The notes: a model not told the origin generated them from the letters alone. DNA of 64,000 bases from CALOFP01 sp942492635 (GCA_942492635.1 CALOFP010000001.1:248001-312000), one strand, 5' to 3'; shown: positions 16,723-26,365, counted from the first letter of the stretch. Numbers and translations are program-made.

Positions 16723-18336
16723 CTATGACTCCACGTAGTCAAGATTTCCGATTTCGGGTGAATATTCATCCTGATAAGCCAATGAATGATGGTGACTGAT
16801 CTTGAATCTTTTGACGTCAGCAGCAAGTTTGCCGGCAACATCCGACATCGATTCCGCCGTTGTCGCGAGCTCTTCTACGAGCGCAGCGTTTCGCTGAGTG
16901 GCGTTGTCCATGTGAGAAACTGTTTTTGTAATCTCCTTTACTGCCGCCGACTGCTCTTCTTCGTTTCTCGCTATCATCTCAACATGATCGGATGCGTTGG
17001 AGATGTCACCGATGATTGAAGAAAGCATTTCAACAGTTCTTTTCGAGAGTTCATTTGCCGTACCAATATCCGAGTCGTTCTGCTGCACCAGTCCGCCTAT
17101 CTCGTTGGCAGCCTCGGAACATCTGTTGGCCAGCCGTCTCACTTCCATTGCAACAACTGCGAAGCCCTTTCCCTCTTCACCGGCCCTCGCAGCTTCCACC
17201 GCAGCATTTAGAGAGAGGAGGTTTGTCTGGAAGGCTATGTCGTTTACCAGTGAGACAATTGAGACAATCTTTTCTCCCGACTCTTTGACCTGTTCCATGC
17301 TTCTGCTCATTCTGGCCAGGATTTCCGATCCGTTCTCGGCTCTTTTTGCCGTTTCCTTTATCATTTCTGCGGCAGATGTTGAACTCTGAGCATTTTTTTC
17401 AAAAGTTCTTGATATCTCTTCAATCGTTGAGCTGGTTTCCTCAAGGGAGCTGGCTGTCTCCTGGGTCAAAGTGGATAGTTGATTGTTTCCCTCCTTCAGC
17501 TCCCGAGAGGAGTTGAGTACCGATTCCGAGGCGAGTCGGACTCCGCCTACAAGAGATTCGATTTTGGATGAAAAGGTGTTGAATCCCTCGGCCAGCGTTG
17601 AGAGTTCGTTTTTGCCATCAACTTCAAGACGCTTGGTAAGATCACCTTCTCCGGAAGAAATATCACTCATACCCTCACTAGTGAGGCGAATCTTTCTAAG
17701 AACGTTTAAAGTGATTAAAAGAAGAAAGGCTATCGGAATTATCATGAAAAGAGAGGTAAACGTGAGTTTTTTGAGAATTCCCGCCTCCACCTTGTTTATG
17801 AGTTCGGCTGTTCTCTCCTTTTCTCTAACGAGAAGCGACTGTATTTTATCGATATTTGAAACAATGGTTGAAAGCAGTTGCTCTCCACGGCTATTGAAAA
17901 GCCGGCCGGCCTCTTCTTTGTTTATCTTTTTCATCTCCACGATCTCTTTTCCGAGATTGTGCAACTTGAGGTGAACAGGTTTCATAAGTTCTATCTCTTC
18001 TGAAACGCCTTTGATTTCCATGAGTAGCTTGAGGTTCTTCTCTCCGTAGATATATTTCCCAAGACCACACTTATATCCGTCAGTTTCGATATGAAGACGA
18101 TTCACATCCGGATTGAAGGTAAAGTTGGAGAGTTTTCGTACCCACGAATAGTGATCTATCTTCTTCATCATAAACGTGTCGGCTGCCTCCTCCACCCTCT
18201 CCTGACGTTTCCTGAGCTCTCCGATCTCTTTCATAGAATCCCATGTGGCAAACCAAGTGAAAAATAGGGAGAAAATCAGGAGTGTGAATCCGATAATAAA
18301 TTTCGTTCGGATTTTTACGTTTTTTAATTCAACCAT
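16723..18336 (-). CDS. Methyl-accepting chemotaxis protein with extracytoplasmic CZB-like zinc-binding domain
   Basis: A 537-residue chemoreceptor. TM1 about 12-31; sensor region 32-190; TM2 about 191-214; HAMP about 211-265; signalling domain to about 510 with the conserved hairpin tip (NDIAFQTNLLSLNAAVEAAR, about 365-385). The sensor carries the ligand pattern of chemoreceptor zinc-binding (CZB) domains: H62..W, C90 in CGLGKY, and H122...H126 (HLKLH). In most known receptors CZB is cytoplasmic; here it lies between the membrane spans, so it would sample periplasmic zinc or oxidants such as hypochlorite (inference from CZB work). ATG 18336 has only a weak GGTG site. The C-terminal tail HHHSLAYQDEYSPEIGNLDY is family-atypical. 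Confidence 0.9.
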   Translation of the reverse strand: MVELKNVKIRTKFIIGFTLLIFSLFFTWFATWDSMKEIGELRKRQERVEEAADTFMMKKIDHYSWVRKLSNFTFNPDVNRLHIETDGYKCGLGKYIYGEKNLKLLMEIKGVSEEIELMKPVHLKLHNLGKEIVEMKKINKEEAGRLFNSRGEQLLSTIVSNIDKIQSLLVREKERTAELINKVEAGILKKLTFTSLFMIIPIAFLLLITLNVLRKIRLTSEGMSDISSGEGDLTKRLEVDGKNELSTLAEGFNTFSSKIESLVGGVRLASESVLNSSRELKEGNNQLSTLTQETASSLEETSSTIEEISRTFEKNAQSSTSAAEMIKETAKRAENGSEILARMSRSMEQVKESGEKIVSIVSLVNDIAFQTNLLSLNAAVEAARAGEEGKGFAVVAMEVRRLANRCSEAANEIGGLVQQNDSDIGTANELSKRTVEMLSSIIGDISNASDHVEMIARNEEEQSAAVKEITKTVSHMDNATQRNAALVEELATTAESMSDVAGKLAADVKRFKISHHHSLAYQDEYSPEIGNLDYVES

Positions 18337-18374
18337 TCAAACACCATTGTTTAAAATTATGTAAGTAACAATAA

Positions 18375-18403
18375 ATTGTAGTAAAATTTTAAACCAAAGT
18401 AAA
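18375..18403 (-). promoter_or_regulatory. Candidate sigma70 promoter of the chemoreceptor gene
   Basis: Minus strand: TTTACT (18403-18398), 17-base spacer, TACAAT (18380-18375), about 40 bases upstream of ATG 18336. Confidence 0.5.
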
Positions 18404-18517
18404 TAAAAGCAATCAACAATGATATTAGAAAATGATCGGATCACCAGTTTGGGGATTGGAAGCTGAATGGTTTTCGTGAAAATAATAAAATCGGAGGTTC
18501 CTGTACTTCAGATCCCG

Positions 18518-19855
18518 CTACCTGACGCTGCCCCTCGCCTCAACCAGGTCGCATGCTACCGATTTTGCAGAGTTTTCCCTGAGAGACTTAACAAAAAGAT
18601 GGGTATAAAGAAGAGCCATGGAGGCGAGTCCGATTGCGAGACCGGACCATAGACCGGCAGCTTCCATCCCCTTCATATAGGCAAAGTAACAGCCTACGGG
18701 AAATCCGATAAGCCAGATTCCGATTACGCCGTAAACCATGGGAAGAAATGTAATTCCCAGTCCCCTGAGACATCCCTGGGTGATGACCTGGATCGAATCG
18801 GGAATCTGGTAAATGGCAACGTAAAAAAGCAGTACGGCTCCGTAGCGAATAACCTTTTCATCTGATGTGGCGACAGACATTATCTGCTCCGGAATCAGGT
18901 AGAAAAGGGAGGCCATGGTACATGAGACTGTGAGCCCAAGAAGAACAGTAGCGATAGCGAAATTTCTTATCGCCGTGTAGTTTTTTTCACCAAGTTCACG
19001 ACCAATCTTGACCGACGCGGCACTGGCCAGCGCATAGGGAATCATGTATGTGAACGACGAGACGTTTATTATGATGTTGTTGGTCGCGGAGGCGACAATG
19101 GACATCTTTCCAACCAGAACTGTAACAAGTGAGAATACCAGACCGAGAATAAGTCCGTTGAGCCCTACGGGTATTCCACTTTTGTAGAGTCTTTTGAGAA
19201 GGTCCCAGCTTACATTCCACCTGAACTTAACCAGCTTCATGGTGTAGGCGAAAATAACCACGGCCATGAGAGTTCTGCAGAGGGACGTTGCTATGGCGGC
19301 TCCGACAATGCCTAGATCGAGTGTGAACATCAGGAAAATGTTTATAACAACGTTAAAAAGATTAAAAACAAGAATTAAACCATTGGCAAAAAGAGTTTTC
19401 TCTCTCGCCTGGAGTATCTCCTTCAATACCTGGAAGATGATCGCCGGAATTATCGAAAGAGCGCATATATTCAGATACGCGGAAACGAGTCCCGAAATCT
19501 GCTCGGTAAAACCGAAGTAACCGGCACCGTAAGATGTAAGAAAGATAAGGATACTCAAAATGGTACCGCTTATGAGCGCCATGAGAATTGAAGTAGCCGG
19601 AAAATGATCGGTACTTTTACCTTCGGCAAGGTATGTTGCCTTGAGCGGACTGATTACGTAAGTAATTCCAAGGCCGATTATGAGAAACGGCGAAAAAATT
19701 GCCGTTGCGATACCGAGTGCCGAAAGAACCGTTGTTGAATAGTGACCGGCTACGACAATGTCACCGACTCCGAACAGCATCTGTCCAAGCTGACCCGCAA
19801 TGATAGGCAGTGCGAAAAAAAAGATTTCCCTTAAAGAGCGAAGAAATGACGTCAA
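18518..19855 (-). CDS. MATE family multidrug/organic cation exporter
   Basis: A 445-residue inner-membrane antiporter of the MATE family (NorM/DinF-like) with about 12 hydrophobic helices in two homologous halves. The N terminus ALPIIAGQLGQMLFGVGDIV is the MATE signature region. The start is TTG 19855 with GGAGGAGG six bases upstream and no nearby ATG that would keep helix 1 intact. MATE proteins expel drugs, dyes or metabolites using Na+ or H+ gradients; the substrate here is unknown. It follows the divergent duplicated lipoprotein region and appears monocistronic. Confidence 0.9.
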   Translation of the reverse strand: MTSFLRSLREIFFFALPIIAGQLGQMLFGVGDIVVAGHYSTTVLSALGIATAIFSPFLIIGLGITYVISPLKATYLAEGKSTDHFPATSILMALISGTILSILIFLTSYGAGYFGFTEQISGLVSAYLNICALSIIPAIIFQVLKEILQAREKTLFANGLILVFNLFNVVINIFLMFTLDLGIVGAAIATSLCRTLMAVVIFAYTMKLVKFRWNVSWDLLKRLYKSGIPVGLNGLILGLVFSLVTVLVGKMSIVASATNNIIINVSSFTYMIPYALASAASVKIGRELGEKNYTAIRNFAIATVLLGLTVSCTMASLFYLIPEQIMSVATSDEKVIRYGAVLLFYVAIYQIPDSIQVITQGCLRGLGITFLPMVYGVIGIWLIGFPVGCYFAYMKGMEAAGLWSGLAIGLASMALLYTHLFVKSLRENSAKSVACDLVEARGSVR

Positions 19856-20366
19856 CTTTTACCTCCTCCATAATTTGTTTGTCTAAAGTTTTAATCACTT
19901 TCCCGGAACAGTTTCTTCTCTGAAATTTTCCGAAAACAGATTTTGGATTCTGTTCATTAAGTTGGATTCGATTGCAAAGTCGAATGAGAATTCACAAAAC
20001 GACTTTTACAATGAATTACAACCTATTTAGCAAAATCATTTATTAAAGTGGGATTCCTTCACAGAAGGCACGTATTAACGACAGAAGAGCAGGAAGAAAT
20101 CCAAAAGAACCTCTTCTGTCACGCAACCTTCATATTGCACAGCTGGAGATAATATCCGTTTCCTCTAAAAAATCAACAGAAAATATTTCATTCTCTTCCA
20201 TTTTAGAGACGTCTGATTCAACAATCGTGTCACGTTTTCATGCAATTTCACATAATATCGATATGTGTACCTGTGCAATAATAATTTCAGGAAATCAAGT
20301 TATCTGCCCGTATAGGTATTTGGAGATTTTCGGAAAGTATTTAAGATTAAGTCCAGACCCCGAACC
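19856..20366. other. Intergenic region, 510 bases, no gene seen
   Basis: Short frames only, none with a ribosome site or recognisable protein. It holds the ribosome site of the MATE gene at its left end and, at 20331-20361, half of the REP-like palindrome. Confidence 0.6.
20331..20361. repeat. Degenerate half of the REP-like palindrome, copy 2
   Basis: CGGAAAGTATTTAAGATTAA followed by GTCCAGACCCC matches the right arm of the palindromes at 15547 and 40108 with a few changes; no left arm is visible. It abuts the stop of the lipoprotein gene at 20367. Confidence 0.65.
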
Positions 20367-21602
20367 CTATTTGCCGTCTATCATGAAGTCCTTGATGATG
20401 GCCATGTGCTGCATGTTTGTTGCTGCACTGTCGCTTTTCTGAACCGGAGCAACGTCGCTGAGAGGAGAATAGACACGGCTGTCGAAAATGAGGCCTGCAC
20501 CGTATGAGCGGGATCCGATTACTACCGGCACCATCTTTTTATTCAGCTTGTGGTCAGGAAGTATCCAATCGTAGTTTTTACGCCTGCTTGAATTCGTACC
20601 ACTGTTTCCGCGGTTGTCCACGGGATGGGGGCCGTCAACGTAGAAGACATCGGAACCGTTGTGTTTACCGAATCCGTCATCTCGAACCGATGAAGATCCG
20701 TTAAAGTCTCCCCCGACCACATAGTAATATTTTCCGGGATTGTCATTTCTATGTTCGTAAACTTTTCTTGCAATGATTCTCGCGGCAGTCACCTGATCAC
20801 CGGATGGTTTGGTGTGAAGGTGGACGCTTACTGCAAATATGTCCGTCGGTCCGGGAATATCCACGATCGCCCAATCGAGATCACGGTTGCTGATATTGGG
20901 ATCGTCCCAATGTCCGGATTTGAGAATCGGCCAGCGGCTGATAACTCCATTTGGAATCTGACCGGTCCCACGGTAATAATCGAATTCATTACCGAAATAC
21001 TCATCAACAAAGTAATCCCAACTTCCACTTTGATAGTTCATCTCCTGAACAAGAACTATATCCGGCTGAAACGCCTGGAAAATTCTGATTCCGGGACCTT
21101 CGTAAGCCTGAGCGTTGCCGCTTGTCGTGTTTGCCGCCATTATCCTGATTTTGTAAGGATCCGTCAGTTCACCACCGGATCCGGTGTCTCCGGTGTCTCC
21201 GGTGTCTCCGGTGTCTCCGGTGTCTCCAGTGTCTCCAGTGTCTCCAGTGTCTCCAGTGTCTCCAGTGTCCCCAGTGTCATTATCTGAGTCAGTTGAGTCG
21301 TCATTTTCCCTATCATTTATTTCAGAATCAGAATTATTGTCATCCGTTGGCAAAACATCTTTATCTGTATCGTCAGTGCCGTCATTATCATCCATACCAT
21401 AATCTGGCGAGTCGGAATCAATCGAAGATTCATCATCTGTTTCGATTTCATTGGAATCAGAACCGTCTCCGTCATTTATCAAATGTGAATCATTGTCCGA
21501 AACAATCAGATCTGCATCGACACTTTCAGCGGTTGATTTGTTTTCTCCGCATGAAGTGACGAGTACAAATGCAAGAAGTAGTAAAAGGGATAGTTTTTTC
21601 AT
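20367..21602 (-). CDS. Lipoprotein with endonuclease/exonuclease/phosphatase-fold domain and (DTG)n repeat linker
   Basis: A 411-residue lipoprotein: signal MKKLSLLLLLAFVLVTSCG with lipobox VTSC, an Asp/Ser/Asn linker (about 20-110), a run of about 11 DTG tripeptides (about 111-143), then an EEP-fold domain (about 150-411). EEP signatures are AANTTSGN at its start, VQEMNY (metal-binding Glu), SVHLHTKP, GGDFNG and a terminal Asn-Met-Gln-His. The fold is shared by DNases, phosphodiesterases and sphingomyelinases; an extracellular nuclease is plausible but unproven. ATG 21602 has GGAGG four bases upstream. It is the downstream member of a tandem pair with 21842-22936, almost identical over the catalytic domain. 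The DTG repeat is absent from its twin. Confidence 0.85.
   Translation of the reverse strand: MKKLSLLLLLAFVLVTSCGENKSTAESVDADLIVSDNDSHLINDGDGSDSNEIETDDESSIDSDSPDYGMDDNDGTDDTDKDVLPTDDNNSDSEINDRENDDSTDSDNDTGDTGDTGDTGDTGDTGDTGDTGDTGDTGDTGSGGELTDPYKIRIMAANTTSGNAQAYEGPGIRIFQAFQPDIVLVQEMNYQSGSWDYFVDEYFGNEFDYYRGTGQIPNGVISRWPILKSGHWDDPNISNRDLDWAIVDIPGPTDIFAVSVHLHTKPSGDQVTAARIIARKVYEHRNDNPGKYYYVVGGDFNGSSSVRDDGFGKHNGSDVFYVDGPHPVDNRGNSGTNSSRRKNYDWILPDHKLNKKMVPVVIGSRSYGAGLIFDSRVYSPLSDVAPVQKSDSAATNMQHMAIIKDFMIDGK
21181..21279. repeat. Eleven tandem 9-base units encoding (Asp-Thr-Gly)n
   Basis: Five CCGGTGTCT units are followed by six CCAGTGTC(T/C/A) units, each in frame and encoding DTG on the minus strand. 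The block structure (all G variants, then all A variants) indicates recent slippage or unequal exchange. Copy number is likely variable between strains. Confidence 0.9.
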
Positions 21603-21655
21603 AAAGCCTCCTCAAATATTTTTTCAAGTTCGGATTCGAACTTTTGTACTAATCC

Positions 21656-21683
21656 ATTATGCGCTCCAAGTCACGTCTGTCAA
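21656..21683 (-). promoter_or_regulatory. Promoter of the DTG-repeat EEP lipoprotein
   Basis: Minus strand: TTGACA (21683-21678), 16-base spacer, CATAAT (21661-21656) followed by GG. The twin gene has the same layout. Confidence 0.7.
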
Positions 21684-21841
21684 AAGAGAATGAAAAGGTT
21701 CTGATTTCACGTAAGAAAATGGAAATTTACTTTTGATTTTTTTTAATATCAACCATGAAAATCGGCTTGAGAGAACAAAGTTCCAGTGAGATTATTGAAA
21801 GTATATCGGTAAAGAGTAGTAAAAAATTGAAGAACCGGACC

Positions 21842-22936
21842 CTATTTTCCGTCTATCATGAAATCCTTGATTATCGCCATGTGCTGCATGTTGGTTGCAC
21901 CGCTGTCACTTTTTTTGACAGGAGCAACATCGCTGAGAGGAGTATATACACGGCTGTCAAATACCAGTCCGTTTTCGAAAGAGTTGGAACCGATAACTAC
22001 CGGAACCATCTTGTTATGAAGGTTGTGGTCCGGAAGAACAAAGTCGTACTGCTTGCTTCTGCTGGCATTGGTCCCCCACTCTCCGTAATTATCAACGGGG
22101 TGTGGTCTGTCAACATGGAATACATCGGATCCGTTGTGTTTACCGAATCCCTCATCACTTACTGCCGAAGGCCCGTTAAAATCACCACCTACTACGTAGT
22201 AATATTTTCCGGGATTGTCATTTCTGTGTTCATACACCTTTCTGGCAATAATTTTTGCAGCAGCCACCTGATCGCTGGAGGGTTTGGTGTGAAGGTGAAC
22301 ACTTACCGCGAAGATATCCGTAGGTCCGGGAATATCGACTATCGCCCAGTCGAGATCACGGTTTCCGATGTTGGGATCATCCCAGTATCCGTGTTTAAGG
22401 ATCGGCCAGCGGCTTATAACTCCATTGGGAATCTGGCCGGTTCCGCGGTAGTAATCGAATTCTTCACCGAAATACTCATCAACAAAGTAATCCCAGCTTC
22501 CACTTTTATAGTTCATCTCCTGAACAAGAACGATATCCGGCTGAAACGCCTGGAAAATTCTTATTCCCGGACCTTCGTAGGCCTGAGCGTTACCGCTTGT
22601 TGTGTTGGCCGCCATAATTCTGATCTTATAGGGGTCTACTACATTATCGTCTTTATCATCATCATTATCATTTTTATCTTCATCCGAGGGCACGACATCC
22701 TTATCTGAAATCTTGTCGTCGTCGTTTTCCGGAGTTAAATCACTGTCCGAACCGGTTTTCGAATCCTCATCGGAGATAGTTGCGTCGGTGTCGGAAAGGT
22801 CACCATCATTTACGGGAGGCAACTCGAGATCAGAAACTTCCGGTTCAGCATCTACAGTTATTTCATTGATATCCCGCTCCATACATGAACAGAGAAGCGA
22901 AAATGCCAGGAACAAAACAAGGAATAAATTTTTCAT
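21842..22936 (-). CDS. Lipoprotein with endonuclease/exonuclease/phosphatase-fold domain (tandem twin)
   Basis: A 364-residue paralogue of the gene at 20367-21602. Signal MKNLFLVLFLAFSLLCSC with lipobox LCSC; a shorter Asp/Glu/Ser linker without the DTG run (about 20-105); then the EEP domain, beginning DPYKIRIMAANTTSGNAQAY, with VQEMNY, SVHLHTKP and GGDFNG. The catalytic domains of the twins differ at only scattered residues, while linkers and signal peptides differ strongly, so selection preserves the enzyme. ATG 22936 has GGAGG four bases upstream, as in the twin. Both have their own promoter and are transcribed in the same direction. Confidence 0.85.
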   Translation of the reverse strand: MKNLFLVLFLAFSLLCSCMERDINEITVDAEPEVSDLELPPVNDGDLSDTDATISDEDSKTGSDSDLTPENDDDKISDKDVVPSDEDKNDNDDDKDDNVVDPYKIRIMAANTTSGNAQAYEGPGIRIFQAFQPDIVLVQEMNYKSGSWDYFVDEYFGEEFDYYRGTGQIPNGVISRWPILKHGYWDDPNIGNRDLDWAIVDIPGPTDIFAVSVHLHTKPSSDQVAAAKIIARKVYEHRNDNPGKYYYVVGGDFNGPSAVSDEGFGKHNGSDVFHVDRPHPVDNYGEWGTNASRSKQYDFVLPDHNLHNKMVPVVIGSNSFENGLVFDSRVYTPLSDVAPVKKSDSGATNMQHMAIIKDFMIDGK

Positions 22937-23635
22937 AAACCCTCCAGCGCCAATAATTGTTTCAAAATATCAAAAAGAACTCCCAATTCAATGACCATTA
23001 TGCTCCCCAAATTCAAGGTGTCAACGAAGATAAGAAAGCATCGGATTTTATAAAAGAAAACACGAACAACTTTTCACCCTTTATCCGCATTTCAATTCCA
23101 TCCAAAAAAACACCAATTTTTTCCTTCTGATATTCATTAAAATATCGAATATTAATGATTCGCTTCGAAAAATGACCAGCGACAACTGTAATTCCCTCCG
23201 GACGACAATTAAAAATTCCTGTCAATCCTGCCTTTTATATTATAAGATTAATTCACAGCACCAACATGTATACAATTCAAATAGTTTCATATTCCAGCCA
23301 TCATTCATCAAGAGCTTATGACAAGGATACACACTCACTACTGCGATCAATGATTATTTATTATTTACTAACAAATTAACAGAAACACATCTAGCAAAAA
23401 CAAAAACACTGTTCAATTTAACATTTTTAACCAACACAAATCAAAAGACAATCAATAAAATCTTATTTAATACATAAAAAACACTTTACCAAACCATCAA
23501 ATCATACCAACTCTCGGCAAACAACCAACACCAAAAGTCTTAAGCTGTCGTTTTAACTGCTTTTAAAAATATTTTTTTACTTATATAACACCACTTCCAT
23601 AATTTGAATGAATATTTTTATTTACTACTTTTTAT
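22937..23635. other. AT-rich intergenic region, 700 bases
   Basis: Contains the promoter of the left gene at 22997-23024; beyond that it is strongly AT-rich, with an A excess on the plus strand at about 23330-23500. No credible gene: short frames such as 23013-23225 on the minus strand lack a ribosome site and resemble nothing. Confidence 0.6.
22997..23024 (-). promoter_or_regulatory. Promoter of the second EEP lipoprotein
   Basis: Minus strand: TTGACA (23024-23019), 16-base spacer, CATAAT (23002-22997) followed by GG, identical in layout to the twin's promoter at 21656. Confidence 0.7.
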
Positions 23636-23664
23636 TTGACAGACTCATTCCGAGCTGTTATCTT
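23636..23664 (+). promoter_or_regulatory. Sigma70 promoter of the propeller lipoprotein gene
   Basis: TTGACA (23636-23641), 17-base spacer, TATCTT (23659-23664), 37 bases upstream of ATG 23701. It lies inside the apparent upstream frame extension and so supports the later start. Confidence 0.75.
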
Positions 23665-23700
23665 TTATTGCATTTTATCATTTTTATTGGGAGGATTCTT

Positions 23701-26337
23701 ATGAATTTAAGTAGAAATGTAATTTATTTATTCTATCTTATCTTTTTTTCCCTCGCCACTATATCATGTGGTGACGACAGCAAAAAAGATGGGAAAGAAA
23801 ACGGGGATGGGGACAACGACACAGTTATTGTCGATGACAACACGCAAACAGAAGAACCGGACGACGACAAACTTGATCCATCAGAGGAAAAAGATGAAGA
23901 CCAGGTAAATCCGGAAAAAGACGATGATCCTGTGGATCCTGAGCCTTCAGATGAAGACAAAATTACAACCGACGACGATACCGGTGAAGTCCCGGATAGC
24001 GAACCCGAAGAAAAACTTCTGATATCCAGAAAGGGCGACAGACTCTATGCTACAGTGAATGGCCTCAAAGTGATAGATGGAGAGCTCTGGGTCAGCACAA
24101 TGCATCAATTCGAGCCGATCACGGAGAAACCTAAAGGCGGAATTATGCGTATCAACCTCGAAACCGGAGCTGTCATAAACCACGAAAAAGATATGCCGAC
24201 ATTAACATACGGCAACCCTCCCATGACACCGGAGTATGAAGCGGTCGTAGACACAGCCACGGTCATAAAGGACGGCGATCGCTTCCTGATTCTTGCTTTG
24301 GCCGGACTTGTTGTCTATGAAAACGGTAAATTCGCCTATCATCAGTTTAAAATTGACGAAAAACACATATTCGGTCCCTCCGGAATAGCATTCGACAAAG
24401 AGAGAAAAACAATATGGTTCAGCGGAATGGGCGGCCTTCTGGCAGTTGATTCCGAAACATACAAAGTAAAAAAATGGATAAAGGATGATGTGCTCGGAAC
24501 ACTTTCAACAGGCAGAATAGCTCTCGATCCGAAAACAGGTGCAATTTATACAGCCTACGTCAAAGAACAGGAAGATCCAGGACCTGGACCAGGCCCTGAT
24601 GGTCCGGACCTGCCTTTGAACAACAGAATCCGTAAGACCAGAAGGTCCGGGTTTCCTATTCAGAAGGTGCTGAAGATCGAGAATTATGCAGTAACAGCAA
24701 GTGTTGAAGTTGCCGAGAATGGACTTCCCATGGGTTATCTCGGAGACATCGTATGGAGTAAAAAGAAAAACGCCCTTATCATCGCATTGCAGAGTTTAGA
24801 ACCTCAACTGGGAGCAGTTGTAGCCTGGGACGGCACCAATATCGAGACGATAGCAACGGACGGAGAACTTTCTCCGATCCCTGAAAACAAGGGTTCTCTC
24901 GGAGCTGGAAAACTCGTCATCGATCCCACCGGAACACTCCTCCTTGTCGGCGGACAGTTCTCAAGCGGAATGCACGGAATAACAGGCGGCGGAATGGCAT
25001 GGATAAACCTCGAAACAGGAAAAATACGTAAATTACCTATGGATTTTCCTCTTTTCTTTCAACCTAACTCTATGGCATACGACCCTGTGACAAAAAGAAC
25101 TTTCGTAGCTGCCTACACTCCGTGTAACGACAGACAGCTGGGAAATCGCGGACTCTATGCTTTCAGCTTCAGGGAAGACAACTCAGTAAGAATCGAAAGA
25201 CCGCTTGTTTCAACAGTAACGAGCATGTTTAAAGACGGCGAAAAGGTTTATGCAACCCTGAAGGACGACAATTCCGGTAGCGCATGTATGGGTGGAGTTG
25301 CCGTACAGAGTGATCTGTTGGAACTTAAGAAAAACGGATTCGGTGAAGTTGTAAAACTCTATTCCGAAACCAACAAACGTGTTTACGAAAGAGTCGCAGC
25401 TGTCACCAGCGACATTAGAAACGGCAAAGTACTCATGGGTCTTTTCCCCGGAGAACTCTACTTCGGTGACTTTGATGACATAAATGTGGTTAATCCAACA
25501 TTCGGGCAGATCGGTACATCCAAATATTTCCGTGATGTAAAGTGGAGAGACGACAACTCATTCTGGATAGCAGGATCAGCCCAGCATTCAAGAGGATATA
25601 ACGGAGAAGAGCCTGATCCAAACATGGCGAATGTCGGCCCCAGAGGAGCGGCGCTTGTAACTCTCGATGATGAGGGTAATATTAAAGAAGCTTTTCACTA
25701 CGTACTGGCTACACGTGATGAACCGGAGGCAAATGAAAAAGTCGGAATTCCTTCTTCCGACGTCTACCAGGCTGTCGTTGCAGAAGACGGTTCTACCTAC
25801 CTAATCTGCGGAACGGAGCGGAATATGCCACTTGGAGATCTTCGCCTTGAAACTGATGCTTATGTTCTCGAAGGTAAAAAGAGACTCGGTGGTGTCGCCC
25901 TTGTTAAAAAAGACGGATCTTTCGAGAATATCATTAGCGGAGAAATCCTTCCCGATCCGAGAATCGCGGCACTCAAGGATGACGGTTCCCTCGTTGTGAT
26001 CGACAAGGAAAAGGGTCCCTACATCTATAAAGATAAGAAAACCGAAGCATATGACATAGGGTTCGAGTGGAAAAATACCATGACACCAAATGATCTCTGG
26101 ATTGAAAAAGAGGATTTCGCGTTCATGTTCAACGAAGGGGCAATAGTGAAACTTGACGGAATCCAGAAAGAGATCAAGGAAGTGGGTTTCACATGGGATG
26201 CCCTCAAACGTGCCGAAGGCGTTCTCTACATCGGAACCGACCGCGGAATCGTTAAGGTTATGACAGAGGACGCCGCAGATGTAACAGAAAGCCCGATCGG
26301 CGAAGCTGTAGATCCTTTCAATATTAAAGATAGATAA
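23701..26337 (+). CDS. Large lipoprotein, probable beta-propeller, function unknown
   Basis: An 878-residue lipoprotein. ATG 23701 follows GGGAGG and a promoter at 23636. Lipobox is ATISCG; residues about 20-105 are an Asp/Glu/Pro/Lys linker. The remainder is beta-rich with repeating blade-like units such as GGIMRINLETGAVI, IAFDKERKTIWFSGMGGLLA, LVIDPTGTLLLVGGQF, MAYDPVTKRTFVAAY and GIVKVM near the end, a pattern of WD40/SMP-30-like propellers. A DPGPGPGPDGPD insert (about 291-302) looks like a surface loop. No catalytic motif is recognised. It is monocistronic and followed 30 bases later by the long intergenic repeat. Confidence 0.75.
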   Translation: MNLSRNVIYLFYLIFFSLATISCGDDSKKDGKENGDGDNDTVIVDDNTQTEEPDDDKLDPSEEKDEDQVNPEKDDDPVDPEPSDEDKITTDDDTGEVPDSEPEEKLLISRKGDRLYATVNGLKVIDGELWVSTMHQFEPITEKPKGGIMRINLETGAVINHEKDMPTLTYGNPPMTPEYEAVVDTATVIKDGDRFLILALAGLVVYENGKFAYHQFKIDEKHIFGPSGIAFDKERKTIWFSGMGGLLAVDSETYKVKKWIKDDVLGTLSTGRIALDPKTGAIYTAYVKEQEDPGPGPGPDGPDLPLNNRIRKTRRSGFPIQKVLKIENYAVTASVEVAENGLPMGYLGDIVWSKKKNALIIALQSLEPQLGAVVAWDGTNIETIATDGELSPIPENKGSLGAGKLVIDPTGTLLLVGGQFSSGMHGITGGGMAWINLETGKIRKLPMDFPLFFQPNSMAYDPVTKRTFVAAYTPCNDRQLGNRGLYAFSFREDNSVRIERPLVSTVTSMFKDGEKVYATLKDDNSGSACMGGVAVQSDLLELKKNGFGEVVKLYSETNKRVYERVAAVTSDIRNGKVLMGLFPGELYFGDFDDINVVNPTFGQIGTSKYFRDVKWRDDNSFWIAGSAQHSRGYNGEEPDPNMANVGPRGAALVTLDDEGNIKEAFHYVLATRDEPEANEKVGIPSSDVYQAVVAEDGSTYLICGTERNMPLGDLRLETDAYVLEGKKRLGGVALVKKDGSFENIISGEILPDPRIAALKDDGSLVVIDKEKGPYIYKDKKTEAYDIGFEWKNTMTPNDLWIEKEDFAFMFNEGAIVKLDGIQKEIKEVGFTWDALKRAEGVLYIGTDRGIVKVMTEDAADVTESPIGEAVDPFNIKDR

Positions 26338-26365
26338 CGATCCTTAAAACTCTCAAAGATCTAGT

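Noticed and set aside
21181..21279. CRISPR array
   Set aside because: Units are 9 bases with no spacers, in frame within a lipoprotein gene. The same applies to 58781-58960.
23013..23225. 70-codon minus-strand frame upstream of the EEP lipoprotein
   Set aside because: Overlaps the likely promoter at 22997-23024 and has no ribosome site.
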